From Magnetovibrio sp. (GTDB taxonomy: Bacteria > Pseudomonadota > Alphaproteobacteria > Rhodospirillales > Casp-alpha2): 64,000 bases of DNA. Each line of letters starts with the position of its first letter. The first letter of the stretch is position 1. Both the position numbers and the translations under genes were made by a program. The stretch covers positions 13,663-77,662 of the forward strand of contig NZFO01000013.1 of the NCBI GenBank assembly GCA_002690705.1. The letters are read 5' to 3'. This document shows, in pieces, positions 1 through 8,525 of the stretch. Under the pieces are notes generated by a model, which saw nothing but the letters and a program-made list of their open reading frames with translations, was not told the DNA's origin and ran no database searches.

Positions 1-53
1 TTTAGATCCCATTGGATGGAATTGTTGATCCAAACTCTCAAGGAGAACGAGCT

Positions 54-422
54 TTGGCGCGTATTGCTGGCGTAAATATTCCGTCGGGGAAAAGGGTAGT
101 TGTAGCACTAACCTATATTCACGGCATTGGTCGTACATCGGCGGAAGGTATTTGTAACAAAAATTTGATACCAAGTGAACGAAGAGTGTCTGATTTGACA
201 GATGATGAACTGACAAGGATCAGGGATACCATCGATCAGGATCATCAAGTTGAGGGAGATCTGCGTCGTGAGCACTCAATAAATATTAAACGACTCATGG
301 ACTTGGGTTGTTATCGAGGGCTGCGGCATCGCCGTGGTCTTCCTGTTCGCGGCCAACGGACCCATACAAATGCCCGAACCCGCAAAGGACCAGCTAAAGC
401 GATTGCTGGTAAGAAAAAATAA
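54..422 (+). CDS. rpsM: 30S ribosomal protein S13
   Basis: S13 sits in the head of the small subunit, contacting S19 and the large subunit. The frame is also open from an ATG at 12, but the family N-terminus (ARIAGVNIP) begins directly after a TTG at 54. An AAGGAG Shine-Dalgarno lies eight bases upstream of it, so I take TTG as the start. This gives 122 residues, the usual size. The helix-hairpin-helix segment (YIHGIGRT) and the basic C-terminal tail ([13 protein letters not shown]) are present. It is followed after nine bases by rpsK in the conserved operon. The bases to its left hold no recognisable gene end. Confidence 0.97.
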   Translation: MARIAGVNIPSGKRVVVALTYIHGIGRTSAEGICNKNLIPSERRVSDLTDDELTRIRDTIDQDHQVEGDLRREHSINIKRLMDLGCYRGLRHRRGLPVRGQRTHTNARTRKGPAKAIAGKKK

Positions 423-431
423 GGAGCGGTT

Positions 432-824
432 ATGGCAAAATCTGCTAGCACGAGAGTGCGCCGAAAAGAGAAGAAGAATATCACTGCAGGTGTTGCTCAC
501 GTGAACGCCACGTTTAACAACACCATGATTACAATCTCTGATGCGCAAGGTAACGCCATTGCATGGTCGTCGGCTGGCGCACAGGGCTTTAAGGGATCGA
601 GAAAATCTACCCCGTACGCCGCCCAAATGGCTGGCGAAGACGCGGGGCGTAAGGCTATGGATCACGGTATGAAAACCCTTGAGGTTGAGGTAAAGGGGCC
701 GGGTGCTGGTCGAGAATCAGCACTACGTGCGCTACAAACTGTTGGTTTTATGATTACTTCCATCAAAGACGTGACCCCAATTCCACATAATGGGTGCCGT
801 CCACGCAAACGACGTAGGGTATAG
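432..824 (+). CDS. rpsK: 30S ribosomal protein S11
   Basis: S11 lies on the platform of the small subunit near the mRNA exit. The 130-residue protein has the family core: an internal ATFNNT segment, the [13 protein letters not shown] motif and the C-terminal [13 protein letters not shown] signature. The start ATG follows a TAAGGAG in which the rpsM stop codon is embedded, implying coupled translation. It lies between rpsM and rpoA as expected. Length and motifs are normal. Confidence 0.98.
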   Translation: MAKSASTRVRRKEKKNITAGVAHVNATFNNTMITISDAQGNAIAWSSAGAQGFKGSRKSTPYAAQMAGEDAGRKAMDHGMKTLEVEVKGPGAGRESALRALQTVGFMITSIKDVTPIPHNGCRPRKRRRV

Positions 825-873
825 TGTATATTTTTCCCCGACCCGGTGTTTATATCTCCGGAAATCTTGGTGT

Positions 874-890
874 GGCTGGACGTTCCAGCC
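874..890 (+). other. small hairpin between rpsK and rpoA
   Basis: A perfect 7-bp inverted repeat (GGCTGGA, loop CGT, TCCAGCC) lies in the 102-base spacer between S11 and RpoA, followed by a short T-rich stretch TCTTTATTC. It is too weak in U-run to call a full terminator. It could act as a partial terminator or attenuator that adjusts rpoA expression against the ribosomal genes, or as an mRNA processing or stability element. That role is inference from position only. Confidence 0.4.
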
Positions 891-926
891 TCTTTATTCA
901 TTCCTGACGAGTACGAGGCCACTTCA

Positions 927-1943
927 GTGATTCAGAACAATTGGCAACAACTTATTAAACCGACCAAGCTCGATGTAACTGCAGGTCACGATCCGGCTCG
1001 CACAGCAATTGTCGTAGCCGAACCTTTAGAAAGAGGATTTGGCCTCACTCTTGGTAATGCACTTCGTCGAATTCTTCTTTCATCTCTTCAAGGAGCAGCT
1101 GTAACAGCTGTTCAAATAGAAGGTGTGTTACATGAATTTTCCTCAATCCCCGGGGTGCGTGAAGACGTTACCGACATTGTGCTAAACATAAAATCTGTGG
1201 GCTTGCGTATGCATTCCGATGGGCCAAAGCGTATGACTCTGAAAAAAGAGGGGCCCTGTGATGTTAAGGCAGGCGATATCGATGGTCGTGCCGATATCGA
1301 AATCATGAACCCAGACTTGGTAATTTGTCATTTGGATAAAGGCGCTAAATTAGATATGGAATTGATCGTAGAGATTGGTAAGGGGTATGTAGCAGCAACT
1401 CAAAATCGCCCTGAAGATACTCCGATTGGGCTTATCCCGATTGATGCAGTTTTCTCTCCCGTTCGTAAAGTGTCATATAAAGTTGATAATACGCGTGTCG
1501 GTCAAGTAACCGATCATGATAAACTGTCACTTGAAGTAACCACTAATGGTGCGGTAAACCCTGATGATGCAGTGGCCTTAGCCGCGCGCATTCTTCAAGA
1601 TCAATTGCAATTATTCATAAATTTTGAAGATCCTGAGGTTAAAAAAGCTGAGGAGGAACATGAAGATTTACCTTTCAATCGCAACCTTTTGCGCAAGGTA
1701 GATGAGCTAGAACTATCCGTTCGTTCTGCTAACTGCCTTAAGAATGATAACATAATTTATATTGGCGACTTGGTTCAAAAAAGCGAATCTGATATGCTTC
1801 GTACGCCAAACTTTGGTCGAAAGTCTTTGAACGAGATTAAAGAAGTGTTAGGGCATATGGGGCTGCATTTAGGGATGGAAATTCCTGCTTGGCCGCCAGA
1901 AAATATTGAAGATATGGCTAGAAAACTCGAGGAACCTTTTTAA
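927..1943 (+). CDS. rpoA: DNA-directed RNA polymerase subunit alpha
   Basis: The alpha subunit dimerises to nucleate RNA polymerase, and its C-terminal domain contacts UP elements and activators. The open frame starts at 846, but the family N-terminus ([14 protein letters not shown]) follows a GTG at 927 with GAGG eight bases upstream. That gives 338 residues, the common alphaproteobacterial length. The N-terminal domain holds the [19 protein letters not shown] signature. After a linker near residues 230-250, the C-terminal helix-hairpin-helix domain includes [16 protein letters not shown] and [14 protein letters not shown]. The upstream 81 bases of open frame are probably untranslated leader. 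Confidence 0.97.
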   Translation: MIQNNWQQLIKPTKLDVTAGHDPARTAIVVAEPLERGFGLTLGNALRRILLSSLQGAAVTAVQIEGVLHEFSSIPGVREDVTDIVLNIKSVGLRMHSDGPKRMTLKKEGPCDVKAGDIDGRADIEIMNPDLVICHLDKGAKLDMELIVEIGKGYVAATQNRPEDTPIGLIPIDAVFSPVRKVSYKVDNTRVGQVTDHDKLSLEVTTNGAVNPDDAVALAARILQDQLQLFINFEDPEVKKAEEEHEDLPFNRNLLRKVDELELSVRSANCLKNDNIIYIGDLVQKSESDMLRTPNFGRKSLNEIKEVLGHMGLHLGMEIPAWPPENIEDMARKLEEPF

Positions 1944-2042
1944 AAGCTTAGGTTTTTTTTCGGTACGGAACGTATTAAAACAAGGGTTATAAAAATCGTA
2001 GGTAAAATGGCACGTGCGGTTAATAAGTAAGGAGCCTGAAAA

Positions 2043-2483
2043 GTGAGACACCAGCATGGTTATCGGAAACTAAACCGAACTCATTCGCATCGCAAAGCCA
2101 TGTTTTCTAATATGGTGGTGGCATTATTGTGCCACGAGCAAATAAAAACCACGCTCCCGAAAGCAAAAGAGTTAAGACGTATTGCGGATAAAATAATTAC
2201 TCTTGGTAAGAGAGGGAGTCTTCATGCACGTCGGCAAGCTGGTTCTTATCTTCGCGATGATGACGCGTTGCGGAAACTCTTTGAGGCTCTTGCTACGCGG
2301 TATGTTGAGCGTCCCGGTGGTTATACCCGTGTTATAAAAGCTGGTTTTCGCTACGGAGATAATGCCCCAATGGCGTTGATTGAATTGGTTGACCGTGATC
2401 CTGATGCGAAAGGTGCCGAAGATTTAGCGCGTCTAGAAGCCAAATTAGAGGCGGAAGAGGATGTGACGACAACTTCTAATTAA
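2043..2483 (+). CDS. rplQ: 50S ribosomal protein L17
   Basis: L17 is a large-subunit protein near the polypeptide exit. It starts with GTG, preceded by AAGGAG at 2029-2034, and has the canonical N-terminus [19 protein letters not shown]. The core [23 protein letters not shown] is intact. At 146 residues it is slightly longer than average because of an acidic C-terminal tail, which is common in Alphaproteobacteria. It is the last gene of the ribosomal/RNAP operon and is followed by a terminator. Confidence 0.97.
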   Translation: MRHQHGYRKLNRTHSHRKAMFSNMVVALLCHEQIKTTLPKAKELRRIADKIITLGKRGSLHARRQAGSYLRDDDALRKLFEALATRYVERPGGYTRVIKAGFRYGDNAPMALIELVDRDPDAKGAEDLARLEAKLEAEEDVTTTSN

Positions 2484-2515
2484 AATTTAGTTTATTAATA
2501 TTTAAAATTCACAAG

Positions 2516-2543
2516 GGTGGCCGATTAGGTTGCCTTTTTTTTT
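2516..2543 (+). terminator. Rho-independent terminator after rplQ
   Basis: GGTGGCC pairs with GGTTGCC across a GATTA loop. This is a seven-pair stem, but three pairs are G-U, so it is not very stable. It is followed immediately by nine T residues. Position just past rplQ and before the separate protease gene fits the end of the ribosomal operon. Confidence 0.65.
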
Positions 2544-2588
2544 ACCATAATGTTAACACTAGAAGTGGTCTGTAGTTATTAGGAATCT

Positions 2589-4022
2589 ATGATGAAGAAA
2601 TCTGTCCCTTTATTCTCTACTCTTACACTTATAATGATCTTTTTAAAGGGCATTGAAATAAATATTGCGCGTGCTGAAAGTACGGTTCCAACTTCTAAAG
2701 TTGAAATAAACTTGACATTCGCTCCTCTAGTGCAAAGGGCTGCTCCGGCGGTTGTAAATATATATACACAAAAAATTATTCGTGCTCGGAGTTCTCTACC
2801 TTTATTTAATGATCCATTTTTTCGGCGTTTCTTTGGTAATAATTTTCAGTTTGATTTTCCAAAACAACAAACGCGACGCCAGAATTCTCTTGGATCTGGG
2901 GTAATCGTTTCCGGTGACGGTATGGTCGTTACAAATAAACACGTTATCGAGGGGGCCGATGAAATTAGAATTGTTCTTTCAGACCGCCGCGAATTCGATG
3001 CCCAAGTCTTAGCTATGGACTCCAAAACTGATTTGGCTGTTTTAAAGATTAAAACAGAAATCGGACAATTCTCATTTCTTGAAATTAAAGACTCTGATGA
3101 TCTTGAGGTTGGCGATTTAGTATTGGCAATAGGAAATCCTTTTGGCGTGGGGCAAACTGTTACCAGCGGCATTGTCTCTGCGGTTGCGCGTACGCGTATT
3201 GATGACTCAGATATAAACGCTTTTATTCAAACTGATGCCGCGATAAACCCGGGCAATTCAGGAGGGGCTCTTATTGCAATGGATGGAAGATTAGTTGGAG
3301 TTAATACGGCAATTTTTTCTAAAAGTGGTGGGTCCCATGGGATTGGTTTTGCTATTCCATCTAATATGGTGCGAGCTGTTTTAAACGGTATAGGAATTGA
3401 TGGAAAGCTCACACTCCCATGGCTTGGAGCTACGGGGCAGGCTGTAAACCAAGATATAGCATCTTCCCTCGGACTACAGAGACCTGGTGGTGTTTTAATT
3501 AATGCGGTTCATGCAAAGGCTGCAGCGGCGAAGGCAGGGTTAGTGGTTGGCGATATTGTTCTTGCCGTTAATGGTCATGAGGTGATGGACGCGAGTAACC
3601 TTAAGCATAGAATTGCAACATTACCAGTTGGTGACGTGGCTGTTTTGAGAATTTGGCGTGCGGGTAAAACACGGGCTTTGAAGGTCAAACTTGCACCCGC
3701 CCCAGCAATACCAGCGGAAAATAAAACTATAATGGATGGTAATCAACCGCTATCTGGTGCAACGGTTGTTAACCTCTCCCCGGCATTTGCTGAGGAGCAT
3801 GATATCGATCCATTCTTAAAGGGGGTTTTGATTATTGAAGTTCTCATGGATACGCCGTCATACAGACTTCGCTTTCGTGCATATGATATTATTCGATCGG
3901 TTAATGGTAAAGTAATTGAGAATGTGGATATGCTATTAGATGAGATGGGGGAGCCAACGAATCAATGGCGTATTGGTTTTTTACGCGGGGGGAAATTGCG
4001 AGAAGTAGTGATTAACAGATGA
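2589..4022 (+). CDS. Do/DegP-family periplasmic serine protease
   Basis: This is a trypsin-like HtrA protease for envelope protein quality control. Residues 1-29 form a signal peptide (charged start, hydrophobic core, cleavage near ARA). The catalytic triad is visible as His118 (TNKHVIEGAD), Asp148 (SKTDLAVLK) and Ser224 (NPGNSGGAL). Two PDZ domains follow, at about 280-370 and a more divergent one at about 390-475. At 477 residues it is typical of DegP/DegQ. An ATG three bases downstream is an alternative start. Its stop overlaps the rarA start by four bases (ATGA), so the two were translationally coupled. Which Do paralogue it is cannot be settled here. Confidence 0.93.
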   Translation: MMKKSVPLFSTLTLIMIFLKGIEINIARAESTVPTSKVEINLTFAPLVQRAAPAVVNIYTQKIIRARSSLPLFNDPFFRRFFGNNFQFDFPKQQTRRQNSLGSGVIVSGDGMVVTNKHVIEGADEIRIVLSDRREFDAQVLAMDSKTDLAVLKIKTEIGQFSFLEIKDSDDLEVGDLVLAIGNPFGVGQTVTSGIVSAVARTRIDDSDINAFIQTDAAINPGNSGGALIAMDGRLVGVNTAIFSKSGGSHGIGFAIPSNMVRAVLNGIGIDGKLTLPWLGATGQAVNQDIASSLGLQRPGGVLINAVHAKAAAAKAGLVVGDIVLAVNGHEVMDASNLKHRIATLPVGDVAVLRIWRAGKTRALKVKLAPAPAIPAENKTIMDGNQPLSGATVVNLSPAFAEEHDIDPFLKGVLIIEVLMDTPSYRLRFRAYDIIRSVNGKVIENVDMLLDEMGEPTNQWRIGFLRGGKLREVVINR

Positions 4023-5292
4023 GTTCTTTGTTTGAAAAACAGTTGCCGAAACCTCTTGTAGAGATGTTAAGGCCCAAAAGCTTAGATGAGGTGATTGGGC
4101 AAGAGCATTTAATTGGGGCCGAGGGGAGCCTGAGACATTCATTACGGTCTGGCCAATTATTTTCTATGATTTTATGGGGATCTCCCAGGACAGGAAAGAC
4201 CGCAATAGCAAAACTTTGAGCAAGTCAAACAGAGATGGAGTTTGAGTCAATATGGGCGGTTCTTACGGTCGTTGCCGACTTAAAAAAGTTATTTCAAGAG
4301 GCTATCCGACAACGTAAAAACGGAAGAAGAACCCTTCTCTTCATTGATTAAATTCATCGTTTTAATCACTCCCAACAAGATAGTTTTTGCCGTATGTGGA
4401 AGATGGAACCATTATTTTAGTGGGTGCAACAATTGAAAATCCATCTTTTCAAATTAACGCTGCGCTTTTATCGCGTACTCAAGTCGTGATCCTAAAACCA
4501 CCAACAAAACCGGTGTTGATGGCGTTGTTACAACGTGCGGAGGCTTACGTTGGTCATAAAGTCCCGCTCAACTCTGAGGCGAGAAAGGCTATGTGTTCCA
4601 TGGCGTATGTTGATGGGGGCTATTTGTTAAATATGGTGGAAGGCTTGTTTAATCTGCCGAAAGAACCTGAGTTGGACATTGAGGGTTTGGTTACAGAAGT
4701 GCGACAAAAGCAACCTCTGTACGACAAGGCTGGGGGTAGTCATTTCAACCTTATTAGCGCGCTACATAAGTCTTTACGGGGTTCTGATTTGGATGCCGCC
4801 TTGTATTGGTTTGCTCGTATAATTGATGGTGGAGAGAACCCGAGATATGTAGCTCGTCGATTAGTTCGATTCGCATCCGAGGATATTGTATTAGCAGATC
4901 CTAATGCCCTAACACTATCTTAGGCGGCATGGGACGCCTTTGATCGTTTAGGTTTCCCAGAGGGAGAATTAGCTTTGATGCAGTGTATCATTTATTTGGC
5001 AACGGCGCCAAAATCCCCTGCATTATACGAGTCTGAGAAGAAAGCATTAAAGTCAGCGAGAGATGGGGGTTCTTTGATGCCTCCAAAACATATTTTAAAC
5101 GCGCCAACAGCTATGATGAAGAGTATGGGATATGGTGACGAATATGTTAATGATCACAACACAAGTAATGGGTTTTCGAGACAAAACTATTTTCCTGATA
5201 CTGTGTTACGTGTGCAAATATACGAACCAGTTAAGCGAGGCTTTGAACGCGAAATTATAAAACGATTAGAGTATTGGTCTAACTTGAGATAA
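4019..5292 (+). pseudogene. rarA: decayed rarA/mgsA (replication-associated recombination ATPase)
   Basis: RarA is an AAA+ ATPase related to clamp loaders that acts at stalled forks. The reading is recognisable from end to end but broken four times. TGA lies at 4217-4219, just after Walker A (GSPRTGKT). TAA lies at 4349-4351, replacing the Glu of the Walker B motif LFIDEIHRF. One T is missing in the T run near 4384-4388, shifting the frame before LPYVEDGTI. TAG lies at 4921-4923, before AAWDAFDRLGFPEGEL. Downstream parts (SRTQVVILKPP, LATAPKS, C-terminal YWSNLR) are well conserved, suggesting recent loss. TGA is an ordinary stop elsewhere in the window, so simple recoding is unlikely. The start overlaps the protease stop. 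Confidence 0.9.
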
Positions 5293-5650
5293 AAAAAGAC
5301 TCCCGAATAGCTTTTCAGATACCTGCCATAAAAGAGAGTATTATTGGGTAAACAATCGATAATAATTCCCATATTTTTAGAGCGCTGCAACATTCGCTTA
5401 ATTGAATTTTAGCAGTAGATAAAAGTTTGATGAATAATCGTTTTAGTGGTTTGTTTATTTAACTTTAAAACGTGGAGGTTCTTTCCAAGGAATATGGCAC
5501 GGTAATCAATGGTGATTCGACCCACTTTTACAGAAAAGCATGTGGTATACTCTGAGGGTAAAGACTTTTTAAATAACGATAAGATTATTAATTGGTGTTT
5601 GACATCCCTAGACTCATTTTCCAACACTCTTTTTCTCATTTTAATGCAAT
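5293..5650. other. intergenic gap between rarA and rluC
   Basis: About 360 AT-rich bases without a credible gene. In many alphaproteobacteria the fluoride channel gene crcB lies between rarA and rluC; I see no remnant of it. A 76-codon reverse frame here resembles no known family and lacks a ribosome binding site. Confidence 0.6.
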
Positions 5651-6643
5651 ATGAGTAGTACCCAAATCATTACTGTTGAGGAGGATGATGAGGACGTTCG
5701 TCTCGATCGTTGGTTTAAAAAACATTTTCCTCAGATAACCCACAGTCGATTACAAAAGTGGCTTCGAACAGGGCAGATAAGAGTTGATGGTGGACGTGTG
5801 AGATCAGGATATCGAGTTAAATATGGTGAAATGGTCAGAATCCCGCCCTTAGAGACAGATTCATTTTCATTAAAAAAAAGTCCTCGAGGAACTCGTAGTC
5901 GGGTAGATTTGTCTATAACTAGAGAATTACAAAAAAGTATTTTGTATCGCGATAATGAGATAATTATTCTTAATAAGCCTGCGGGGTTATCCGTTCAAGG
6001 TGGCAGCGGTGTGCGCGAACATCTAGACAAGTATCTCCCAGAACTACGTTTTGAGTATAGTCAGCGACCCAAATTAGTTCATAGATTAGATAAAGATACC
6101 AGCGGCGGGATAATCCTTGCAAGAACTGATCAAGCGGCCCGTTGGCTAACTAAAGCATTTCGTGAACGCAAAATCCGTAAAGTTTATTGGGCTGTTACTG
6201 TCGGTGTTCCAGAGGTGGATACGGGCGAAATAAACGCAAACTTAATAACTGGTCAGAATAAGCATTTTGAAAAAAGCATATTGATTGAGAATGGAGATGG
6301 GCAAACAGCTTTGACACGTTATGCAACAGTGGCGTGTGCAAGCAAATTAGTCTCATGGCTTGTTTTAGAACCTTTTACAGGACGCAAGCACCAACTCCGC
6401 GTGCACACGAGTTCCATATTGGGCACTCCCATTTTAGGCGACGGTAAGTATGGTGGTAAGCTCGCATTCTTGCAGACCGATGCTGTTTCCCGCCAGCTCC
6501 ATCTGCACGCGAGAGGCGTTCTGCTTACAAAGCCAAGTGGTGAAAAAATTGAAGTTTATGCTGATATACCTGACCATATCGAGAAGACCTTTCAGTTTTT
6601 TGGTTTTGAAAAGGGGCAATGTAATTTTACCTTTCTTAATTGA
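5651..6643 (+). CDS. rluC: RluA-family 23S rRNA pseudouridine synthase (RluC-like)
   Basis: Converts specific uridines of 23S rRNA to pseudouridine; RluC acts at 955/2504/2580 in E. coli. The N-terminal S4 RNA-binding domain spans about residues 15-66. The catalytic domain contains NKPAGLSVQGG near 108-118, the active-site motif HRLDKDTSGG with catalytic Asp147, and the GRKHQLRVH segment. The 330-residue length fits. No good Shine-Dalgarno is seen before the ATG, so the start is moderately certain. Its place before the HAD phosphatase and ATP12 is the usual alphaproteobacterial context. The target sites are inferred from context, not visible. Confidence 0.92.
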   Translation: MSSTQIITVEEDDEDVRLDRWFKKHFPQITHSRLQKWLRTGQIRVDGGRVRSGYRVKYGEMVRIPPLETDSFSLKKSPRGTRSRVDLSITRELQKSILYRDNEIIILNKPAGLSVQGGSGVREHLDKYLPELRFEYSQRPKLVHRLDKDTSGGIILARTDQAARWLTKAFRERKIRKVYWAVTVGVPEVDTGEINANLITGQNKHFEKSILIENGDGQTALTRYATVACASKLVSWLVLEPFTGRKHQLRVHTSSILGTPILGDGKYGGKLAFLQTDAVSRQLHLHARGVLLTKPSGEKIEVYADIPDHIEKTFQFFGFEKGQCNFTFLN

Positions 6644-6812
6644 GAACTTCTATTATCTTCAAAATGGCCGATATCTGTGTACTCTCTTAGAGTTAAATTC
6701 GGTAATTTTAATTCAGTAAATATTATCGAAAATTTGAATCTATAAGTGTGACTGAATGTGATATCTGCATGAATTTTTCTAGTCTAACTAAAGGGGGCGA
6801 CTTAATATTATA

Positions 6813-7502
6813 ATGAAGCGTGTTAAATTAGCTGTTTTTGATTGTGACGGGACACTAGTTGACTCCCAATATTCCATTGTAACATGTATGAATCATGCGT
6901 TCGATACTCATAATGTTCCCCGTGTTAGTGAAGAGGACATTCGAAGGGTCATTGGCTTACCACTATTAACTGCAATTACGACTTTAACCCCTGATACACC
7001 GGGCAAATTAATTGAAGATATTAAATGCGCGTTTGGCGATATGTGGAATCATATTCGCGAAACTGAGGGAATAAATGAACCATTATTTCCAGGCCTGCCA
7101 TTAATATTAAATCAATTGGAAGAGGATGGATGGCTTCTCGGAATAGCGACCGGTAAATCTCTCAATGGTTTACGGGTAACATTGGAAAAGCATAATATTC
7201 TTGAGCGCTTTGTCACGTTGCAAACGTCTGATCGTGCTCGCGGAAAGCCAAACCCCGAAATGTTAGAGCGCGCTATGAGAGAGGTTGGTGTTAATAGCAC
7301 CGAAACTATAATGATTGGTGACACCACTTTTGATATGGAGATGGCTCGAAACGCTGATGTAACACCCGTAGGTGTTTCTTGGGGCTATCATAATTCGCAG
7401 GAATTACGTGAGAGTGGCGCTTACACGGTCATAGATTCATATAGTGAATTACCTGATGTGTTGACCGAATGGATTTTATCACGTTCGACTAATATTGGCT
7501 AA
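6813..7502 (+). CDS. HAD-IA family hydrolase, phosphoglycolate phosphatase-like
   Basis: A haloacid dehalogenase-type phosphatase. Motif I is DCDGTLVD with nucleophile Asp10 and Asp12, motif II is Thr113 (GIATGKS), motif III is Lys145 (RGKPNPE), and motif IV is IGDTTFDM with Asp170 and Asp174. The helical cap between about residues 15 and 90 places it in subclass IA. The usual genomic partner is rluC upstream and ATP12 downstream, as here. The substrate is unknown; phosphoglycolate or another small phosphate ester is possible. A G-rich AAGGGGG lies about 16 bases before the ATG, farther than usual. Confidence 0.88.
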   Translation: MKRVKLAVFDCDGTLVDSQYSIVTCMNHAFDTHNVPRVSEEDIRRVIGLPLLTAITTLTPDTPGKLIEDIKCAFGDMWNHIRETEGINEPLFPGLPLILNQLEEDGWLLGIATGKSLNGLRVTLEKHNILERFVTLQTSDRARGKPNPEMLERAMREVGVNSTETIMIGDTTFDMEMARNADVTPVGVSWGYHNSQELRESGAYTVIDSYSELPDVLTEWILSRSTNIG

Positions 7503-7692
7503 AAGATTGCTCCGTGCTTCATTGCCAGTAGGTTTTTGATATCTTGAATGGATATTATATAGAAATTGTGAGTGAGCTAAAATTGACACAGACTTTAAAT
7601 TATTTTAGCACCACACTACTGTTATTCGTCTCAAGTTATGACCAAACTAGCCTTTTAAGTATTTTATCCAAATCAGATTGATTGGTTAAATC

Positions 7693-8409
7693 ATGATCAA
7701 AAAGGTTCAACGCTTCTTGAAAAAAGTTTCATTTGCGCCATCAGGTTATGGCTTCAGCGTATATCTCGACGGGAAACCAATAAAAACACCCAAGGGATTG
7801 ATGGTGACCGTGCCTAATGCATTTTTAGCCCGTGCGATTACTTTGGAATGGCAAAAGCAAGAGGGGATAATAAAACCAGCAACCATGCCAATTACGCAAT
7901 TAACGTGCACAACCCTTGATCGTGTTATTCCCAATCGCACGTCAGTTATTGAACAAATGGTCGAGTATGCGCACACGGATCTATTATGTTACCGAGCAGA
8001 GACACCCGTAGATTTGAACGCTCGTCAAAATGATATTTGGCAACCCATTTTAAACTGGGCGGCAAAAACCCTTAATACGCCTTTAAAGGTTGGGTATGGT
8101 ATTAGGTACGTCGCGCAATCGGATGAGGCCATATTCAAGCTACGTAATGTACTGGAGCGTTATGATAATTGGGAGCTCACGAGCATTACACAAATGGCAC
8201 CCATATTTGGGTCTTTGCTGTTGGCTCTGGCTGTTTCTGAAAATCAAATTAAGTGGGACCAGGCCTATTCGGCCTCTATATTGGAGGAGATGTTTCAAGT
8301 TGAAATGTGGGGTGAAGATCACGATGCAATGCAACGGCGTAACGCAATAAAACTTGAAGTTAACGACTCTATAAATTTTCTTCTACTCGCGAGATCTGAG
8401 AAACCATAG
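7693..8409 (+). CDS. ATP12 family F1-ATPase assembly chaperone
   Basis: In mitochondria, ATP12 binds the F1 alpha subunit before hexamer assembly; bacterial homologues are essentially confined to Alphaproteobacteria. The 238-residue protein shows the family pattern: an N-terminal segment with YLDGKPIKTPKG, the ALEWQ-like element TLEWQKQEG, the MPITQLTCTTLDRV motif, and AHTDLLCYRAETP. The C-terminal helical domain includes WGEDHDAMQRR. It lies between the HAD phosphatase and pccB, as often seen. A 190-base spacer separates it from the phosphatase gene, so it may have its own promoter. Confidence 0.92.
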   Translation: MIKKVQRFLKKVSFAPSGYGFSVYLDGKPIKTPKGLMVTVPNAFLARAITLEWQKQEGIIKPATMPITQLTCTTLDRVIPNRTSVIEQMVEYAHTDLLCYRAETPVDLNARQNDIWQPILNWAAKTLNTPLKVGYGIRYVAQSDEAIFKLRNVLERYDNWELTSITQMAPIFGSLLLALAVSENQIKWDQAYSASILEEMFQVEMWGEDHDAMQRRNAIKLEVNDSINFLLLARSEKP

Positions 8410-8498
8410 TTTTTTCTGGTTCAGTCGGTATTCCTCTCGTATGGTCATGGTCATCGTTTGAATGCGTATGGTACGGTACGTGGGGATAGAGAGTAGCG

Positions 8499-8510
8499 AG
8501 TCACGTGACT
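8499..8510. promoter_or_regulatory. 12-bp palindrome before pccB
   Basis: AGTCACGTGACT is a perfect 12-bp palindrome that ends four bases before the TGAGGTGA ribosome binding site of pccB. Its place would suit an operator for a dimeric regulator. Palindromes of this length are expected by chance more than ten times in 64 kb, so the call rests on position alone. Confidence 0.3.
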
Positions 8511-8525
8511 TAATGAGGTGATTAA

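Noticed and set aside
276-665. 129-codon reverse frame across rpsM/rpsK
   Set aside because: It lies wholly opposite two certain ribosomal protein genes, has no family resemblance and is a shadow frame.
4217-4219. TGA read as tryptophan or selenocysteine in rarA
   Set aside because: TGA ends many intact genes here (for example the protease, mccA and the rhodanese), and rarA also has TAA, TAG and a frameshift, so recoding does not explain it.
5409-5639. 76-codon reverse frame between rarA and rluC
   Set aside because: No ribosome binding site, no recognisable domain, AT-rich random-looking composition.
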